Source of the DNA: Actinomycetota bacterium | GTDB lineage: Bacteria; Actinomycetota; Acidimicrobiia; Acidimicrobiales; Ilumatobacteraceae | DNA length: 9,656 bases | Direction of reading: 5' to 3' | Assembly: GCA_005801025.1 (NCBI GenBank) | Contig: SYDZ01000241.1 | Span: forward strand, 1 to 9,656 | Part shown: positions 6,436-9,656 of the stretch, piece after piece | Position numbering within the stretch: the stretch's first letter is position 1 | How the letters are laid out: every line of letters begins with the position of its first letter | Notes under the pieces: generated by a model | Told to the model about the DNA's origin: nothing | The model's database searches: none | What the model saw: only the letters and a program-made list of their open reading frames with translations | Translations under genes and position numbers: made by a program

Positions 6436-7686
6436 ATGCTGAGAGACCTCACAACCCTCTGGACTATCAAGCGATTTCGGATCCTGATCGTGGCGCGCAC
6501 GTTATCGAATATCGGCAATGGGATGTCCCCCATCGCCATGGCCTTTGGTGTGTTATCACTTCCTGGCAGTAACGCCTCATCGCTGAGTTGGGTCACGGCC
6601 TCGCACATGGTGCCGATTGTCCTCTTCCTATTACTTGGCGGTGTTGTTGCCGACCGCATGGGTCGTGCTCGAGTCGTTGGCGTCACCGACATCATCGGAA
6701 GTTTCGTAGTGGCAACCAGCGGCATTTTGTTTCTGACCGATCATGCCACGGTTCCATTGCTCTGTGTGAATGCTTTTGTTTTTGGAATTTTGAACGCATT
6801 GTGGTGGCCAGCATTTGCTGGATTGCTTCCCGAAGTTGTTCCGAGCGAACATTTGCAGGCTGCCAACTCTCTCGTCGGACTTGGCGAAAACATCGGCTTC
6901 ACACTCGGTGCGACCATGGGTGCCGCCATCGTCAGCACCGCCGGACCGGGCTGGGCGATTATCGGTGATGGGGCAACTTTTCTCGTTGCCGGGATCTTGG
7001 TCCTGCAACTGCAGTTGCCAACAAAGATGCAAACCGGAGCGACCGACAAACATCCGAGCATGATTTCGCAACTCCGTCAAGGTTGGTCGGAGTTCTATTC
7101 ACGTCAATGGGTAGTCGTTATTGTGATCTGTTTTGCATTTATTAATATGTGCTTTGAGGGATTCTTAGGAGTGCTTGCGCCGGTCCAGATGAAAGAGGCA
7201 CTCGGTGGGGCGCGAGATATGGGAATGATGCTGTTTGCCTTTGGTGCTGGGAGCGTCTGCGGCGTACTAGTTTCGTTGCGCATCAAACCTCAACATCCGC
7301 TGACCGTCGCTATGGGTGGAATGCCCGTCCTTGGCGTGTGGATGCTCGGCGCCGCAGTGCCATTACACATCTTTTTACTGATGATTTTGGCCTTTATCTC
7401 AGGTATTGCTTTAGATCTATTTTTTGTGATGTGGATGACGATGTTTCAGACACATGTTCCTGAAGAAGCGTTGTCGCGTGTAAGTGCTTACGATGCACTG
7501 GGATCAAACCTCTTTGCGCCGTTTGGATTGTTTCTTGCGGGGCCGATGGCACAATGGATCGGCACCAGCAACACGCTGTACATCGCTGGAACAATCGCCG
7601 TCGTGATGGCTGTCGGATCACTGTTTAACAAAGACGTGCGATGTCTCGAAAGGGAAAATGCATCTCATTCTTCAAGTTTTTCTTGA
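6436..7686 (+). CDS. MFS transporter, exporter-like (MFS_3 / EntS type)
   Basis: A 416-residue inner-membrane carrier with about 12 predicted helices. Helix one covers residues 15-41, helix two 50-72, and the loop motif A GGVVADRMGRARV lies at 68-80. Later helices are near 82-100, 106-133, 143-169, 172-193, 224-250, 263-282, 288-308, 310-338, 350-372 and 377-394, with a polar central loop at 195-220. The GGVVADR loop and LLPEVVPSEHLQAANSL after helix four are typical of the MFS_3 group, which holds the enterobactin exporter EntS and macrolide/drug exporters. The cargo cannot be read from the sequence. The start ATG has only a weak purine stretch (GAGAGA) upstream. It is transcribed divergently from adenine deaminase. 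Its stop TGA is embedded in the TTGACA of the next gene's promoter. Export of a small molecule is the best inference. Confidence 0.85.
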   Translation: MLRDLTTLWTIKRFRILIVARTLSNIGNGMSPIAMAFGVLSLPGSNASSLSWVTASHMVPIVLFLLLGGVVADRMGRARVVGVTDIIGSFVVATSGILFLTDHATVPLLCVNAFVFGILNALWWPAFAGLLPEVVPSEHLQAANSLVGLGENIGFTLGATMGAAIVSTAGPGWAIIGDGATFLVAGILVLQLQLPTKMQTGATDKHPSMISQLRQGWSEFYSRQWVVVIVICFAFINMCFEGFLGVLAPVQMKEALGGARDMGMMLFAFGAGSVCGVLVSLRIKPQHPLTVAMGGMPVLGVWMLGAAVPLHIFLLMILAFISGIALDLFFVMWMTMFQTHVPEEALSRVSAYDALGSNLFAPFGLFLAGPMAQWIGTSNTLYIAGTIAVVMAVGSLFNKDVRCLERENASHSSSFS

Positions 7687-7711
7687 CAATATCGTTCATT
7701 TCAGATACTTT
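7683..7711 (+). promoter_or_regulatory. Promoter of the secreted-protein gene (TTGACA, 17 bp, TACTTT)
   Basis: A perfect -35 hexamer TTGACA at 7683-7688 is followed by a 17-bp spacer and a weaker -10, TACTTT, at 7706-7711. Transcription would start near 7718, leaving a leader of about 36 bases with a strong ribosome site (GAAGGGAAG, 7741-7749). The -35 overlaps the stop codon of the MFS gene. Confidence 0.5.
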
Positions 7712-7753
7712 TCCGCTTAGTTCGTGAGTCTCCCCGACTCGAAGGGAAGTGCG

Positions 7754-9574
7754 ATGAAGTCGGTTGTAGCCAAATCCCGTTTTTTAGCCCTGTGCGGAGC
7801 AATTCTCTTCACCTGTCTTGTAAGTCTCGGTTCATCTGCCCAAGCGGTCTCCACCGTGACAATTAAAGCCACGCTCACAAATCAGTACAAGTTGCTCGCT
7901 GTCTCTAAATCTGGCAAGTCGTATAGTTCCACCGCCACAGGCGGAAAAGTGTCAATTACAGGAATAGCGACGGCTGATACCGAGGGCATGACCCTATCCA
8001 TCATTAGTAAGAGAGGCGCCTACGTTGGGCCCGTGATCTTCAAATATGTTGATGCCAAGAATAAAGCCGTCAGGAAGGTTACTGACGCTAGCAAAGCTTA
8101 CCTAAACATGAAAAAGCAAAGAGCGGGGACTCTTGATCTCAAAGAGATCACCTTGAAGACGAATTACGCATATCTTTCGCTGACCACATCTCAAGTTGAG
8201 GTGACAAACACGGCCGTGTCAGTGACAGGCGGTGTGCCACCCGCACGAACGAATCTTGGCATGTCCAAAACAAAAAAAACTGCTGACGTTTTCCCAGCAG
8301 CAACTCCCACTGTCAACAATCTTGGTGAAGATGCCGATAACGATGGTCTGCCCTCTTACGTTGACGTCGATGATGACAACGATGGTAAACTAGACCTCGT
8401 TGACGACAAGTTCTTCGCAACAAAAGTTAAAAAAGATGCAAAATTAATGGGTGATTCCTCGCTCCGCACGGCTTTGATATGTGGTGGGAATTGCGCAAAC
8501 CTGAGCGGATATGGGGTGACTAATCTTTCTGATAGGTCACCTGCGGCGACCGCCGTGGCCACAATGATCAATACCTTTCAGGGGGTATTTTTCACGTTTG
8601 AAGCGGTCAAATCAAACTTCATTTCTACTACTCCCGCATCATTTGATGGTGGAAGAAACTTTGGATACTTCAATGTTGACTGCACTGGCATCTCTTGGTG
8701 TTCAGGCTCAGCTAGTGGAGCTATCACGATTTCTCCAGACTATGACTCCGGTGACCAACCAGAAAATAACGCTCTGCCACTGGCACCTGGTCGCTCAACC
8801 TATTCTGACTTCTGCGGAAACAGTGTCATCGCCAAAGATCCGACACAAGTTGGCGCGGCAGCCAAGCCGTCACTCTGGACATTGCCTTTCGACGCAAGCA
8901 TGGACGAGTGGGTCTTTTCGTCCTGTGACCCAGATGGCGACGGCTTTCCAAATATCATCCCCTCAAAGGGGACGATTGGCGCCCTTGGTGATTCCTGGCT
9001 TAATGAAATCAAGCCTCGAATGGCTGGCCCCGACGGAATGAAAGTCGGTGACACTATCGGTTTTCGCCTGACGAGTGGCAGTGGTGCTTTACTCGCCTCG
9101 TCCACCCAGGTTTTATCGGGCGTCATTCAAACTGCTCCTTGCATCGTCAAGGTGGATGGTGTGTCCATTCACACCTCAAATGGGACCTGTCGCCAACCAT
9201 CAATGGCTGGAAAAAATAGTGTCACTTTCACTTTCTGGCGCCCGCAACGCAGCCCTATCGGAACCGACACATCGTGGCAAGATGTGGGCGGTCTGAGATA
9301 TTCTTTCCAAGGCCCGTCGGGTCAGTGCACCATCGAATCGGCAAGACTTTTCACCTCAACGAACACTTCGGGAACTAATATCCCGACGGAAACAGAAAAA
9401 ACGGGATCAACGATTGTGGATATTGCGTCTGACGCGACTCCAAATGTTAATAATGTCATCCAAATCACGGCTGATCTTACTGAATGCAGTCTTGGCGGGA
9501 CAGGTCAGTGGAAATTGATCGCCTCAGACAGAGCGAACAACAGCACCATGCTGGGCTGGAACAGCCTTCCTTAA
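7754..9574 (+). CDS. Secreted protein with calcium-binding-like Asp-rich segments, unknown function
   Basis: I do not recognise the family. From the ATG at 7754, chosen over a GTG at 7724 because GAAGGGAAG lies just upstream and the signal peptide begins properly there, it encodes 606 residues. A Sec signal peptide is clear: basic start, hydrophobic 10-26, and AQA cleavage after Ala31. Residues 191-218 are an acidic segment with DADNDG and DDDNDG units, like thrombospondin type-3/EF-hand calcium loops. A second site, DPDGDGFPN, lies at 392-400. Ten cysteines remain after cleavage (243, 247, 310, 316, 354, 391, 463, 479, 525, 578), permitting disulfides. A short motif, ATPxVNN, occurs before the first Asp-rich segment (183-189) and near the C-terminus (561-567). 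There is no C-terminal membrane helix or LPxTG sorting motif, so it is likely released or non-covalently surface-bound. Composition is Ser/Thr/Gly-rich, as in adhesin-like exoproteins; that role is a guess. Confidence 0.85.
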   Translation: MKSVVAKSRFLALCGAILFTCLVSLGSSAQAVSTVTIKATLTNQYKLLAVSKSGKSYSSTATGGKVSITGIATADTEGMTLSIISKRGAYVGPVIFKYVDAKNKAVRKVTDASKAYLNMKKQRAGTLDLKEITLKTNYAYLSLTTSQVEVTNTAVSVTGGVPPARTNLGMSKTKKTADVFPAATPTVNNLGEDADNDGLPSYVDVDDDNDGKLDLVDDKFFATKVKKDAKLMGDSSLRTALICGGNCANLSGYGVTNLSDRSPAATAVATMINTFQGVFFTFEAVKSNFISTTPASFDGGRNFGYFNVDCTGISWCSGSASGAITISPDYDSGDQPENNALPLAPGRSTYSDFCGNSVIAKDPTQVGAAAKPSLWTLPFDASMDEWVFSSCDPDGDGFPNIIPSKGTIGALGDSWLNEIKPRMAGPDGMKVGDTIGFRLTSGSGALLASSTQVLSGVIQTAPCIVKVDGVSIHTSNGTCRQPSMAGKNSVTFTFWRPQRSPIGTDTSWQDVGGLRYSFQGPSGQCTIESARLFTSTNTSGTNIPTETEKTGSTIVDIASDATPNVNNVIQITADLTECSLGGTGQWKLIASDRANNSTMLGWNSLP

Positions 9575-9635
9575 GCGTCGCGCTGAGCAAACCACATGAA
9601 GCATTGGGACCATCACTTTGACGGCCTAACAAGAG
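9575..9635. other. Short intergenic gap, no recognised feature
   Basis: These 61 bases lie between the stop of the secreted-protein gene and the tRNA 3' end on the opposite strand. No clear hairpin with a T-run was found, so the terminators of the two convergent units are not identified. Confidence 0.4.
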
Positions 9636-9656
9636 CAGCCCCAACTGGATTCGAAC
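9636..9656 (-). tRNA. tRNA, 3' part only (T loop and acceptor 3' strand)
   Basis: The minus strand reads G-TTCGAAT-CCAGT-TGGGGCT-G. This is position 53, a canonical T loop with C61 and C62 after it, a seven-base acceptor 3' strand, and a G discriminator. The next bases are CTC, so CCA is not genome-encoded. The 5' part, including the anticodon, lies outside the window, so the amino acid cannot be assigned. The predicted 5' acceptor strand would be AGCCCCA and the T-stem 5' strand ACTGG, which can be tested against the flanking sequence. Confidence 0.6.

Noticed and set aside
7944..8407. Asp-rich segment of the secreted protein as a dockerin or cellulosome component
   Set aside because: Only one acidic cluster occurs here, without the paired 22-residue dockerin repeats or any glycoside hydrolase domain.
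1..9656. Mobile elements, CRISPR arrays or phage genes
   Set aside because: No transposase or integrase motifs, direct-repeat arrays or terminal repeats were seen. The tRNA at the right edge shows no visible attachment-site duplication.

Overview
The window looks like a chromosomal stretch from a planktonic-type actinobacterium. The evidence is moderate GC, short intergenic gaps, a twin-arginine lipoprotein, likely leaderless promoters, and a tRNA 3' end without an encoded CCA. The class cannot be fixed from the sequence, and the phylum assignment is an inference.

Layout. Positions 1-4559 form one compact minus-strand operon. In transcription order it contains: a GntR-type DNA-binding domain fused to a 5-formyltetrahydrofolate cyclo-ligase-like (COG0212-type) domain (3639-4559); a stand-alone COG0212-type paralog coupled to it through an ATGA overlap (2884-3642); an NMT1/THI5-like substrate-binding lipoprotein (1818-2828); an ABC ATPase (1021-1815); and a permease that runs off the left edge and appears to contain two fused permease modules (<1-1005). 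A perfect 16-bp palindrome with the HutC/DasR-type core GTCTAGAC lies in the promoter of the fusion gene, so the operon is probably autoregulated.

Upstream, on the same strand, is a complete adenine deaminase (4643-6361). Divergent from it is a 12-helix MFS exporter-like protein (6436-7686). Next comes a secreted protein with two aspartate-rich calcium-binding-like segments (7754-9574), with its own TTGACA promoter. The right edge holds the 3' end of a minus-strand tRNA (9636-9656).

How the genes may work together. The most interesting object is the regulator-enzyme paralog pair. The enzyme-like copy keeps the glycine-rich GKGHGYFD motif, while the regulator copy has lost its key residues (GGGQRYLA). 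This suggests an enzyme fold recruited as a ligand sensor controlling its own paralog and an uptake system. THI5/ThiY-like binding proteins and COG0212 proteins have both been linked to thiamin-pyrimidine metabolism, so import and salvage of a thiamin-related pyrimidine is the leading hypothesis. A folate, flavin or purine-like ligand cannot be excluded.
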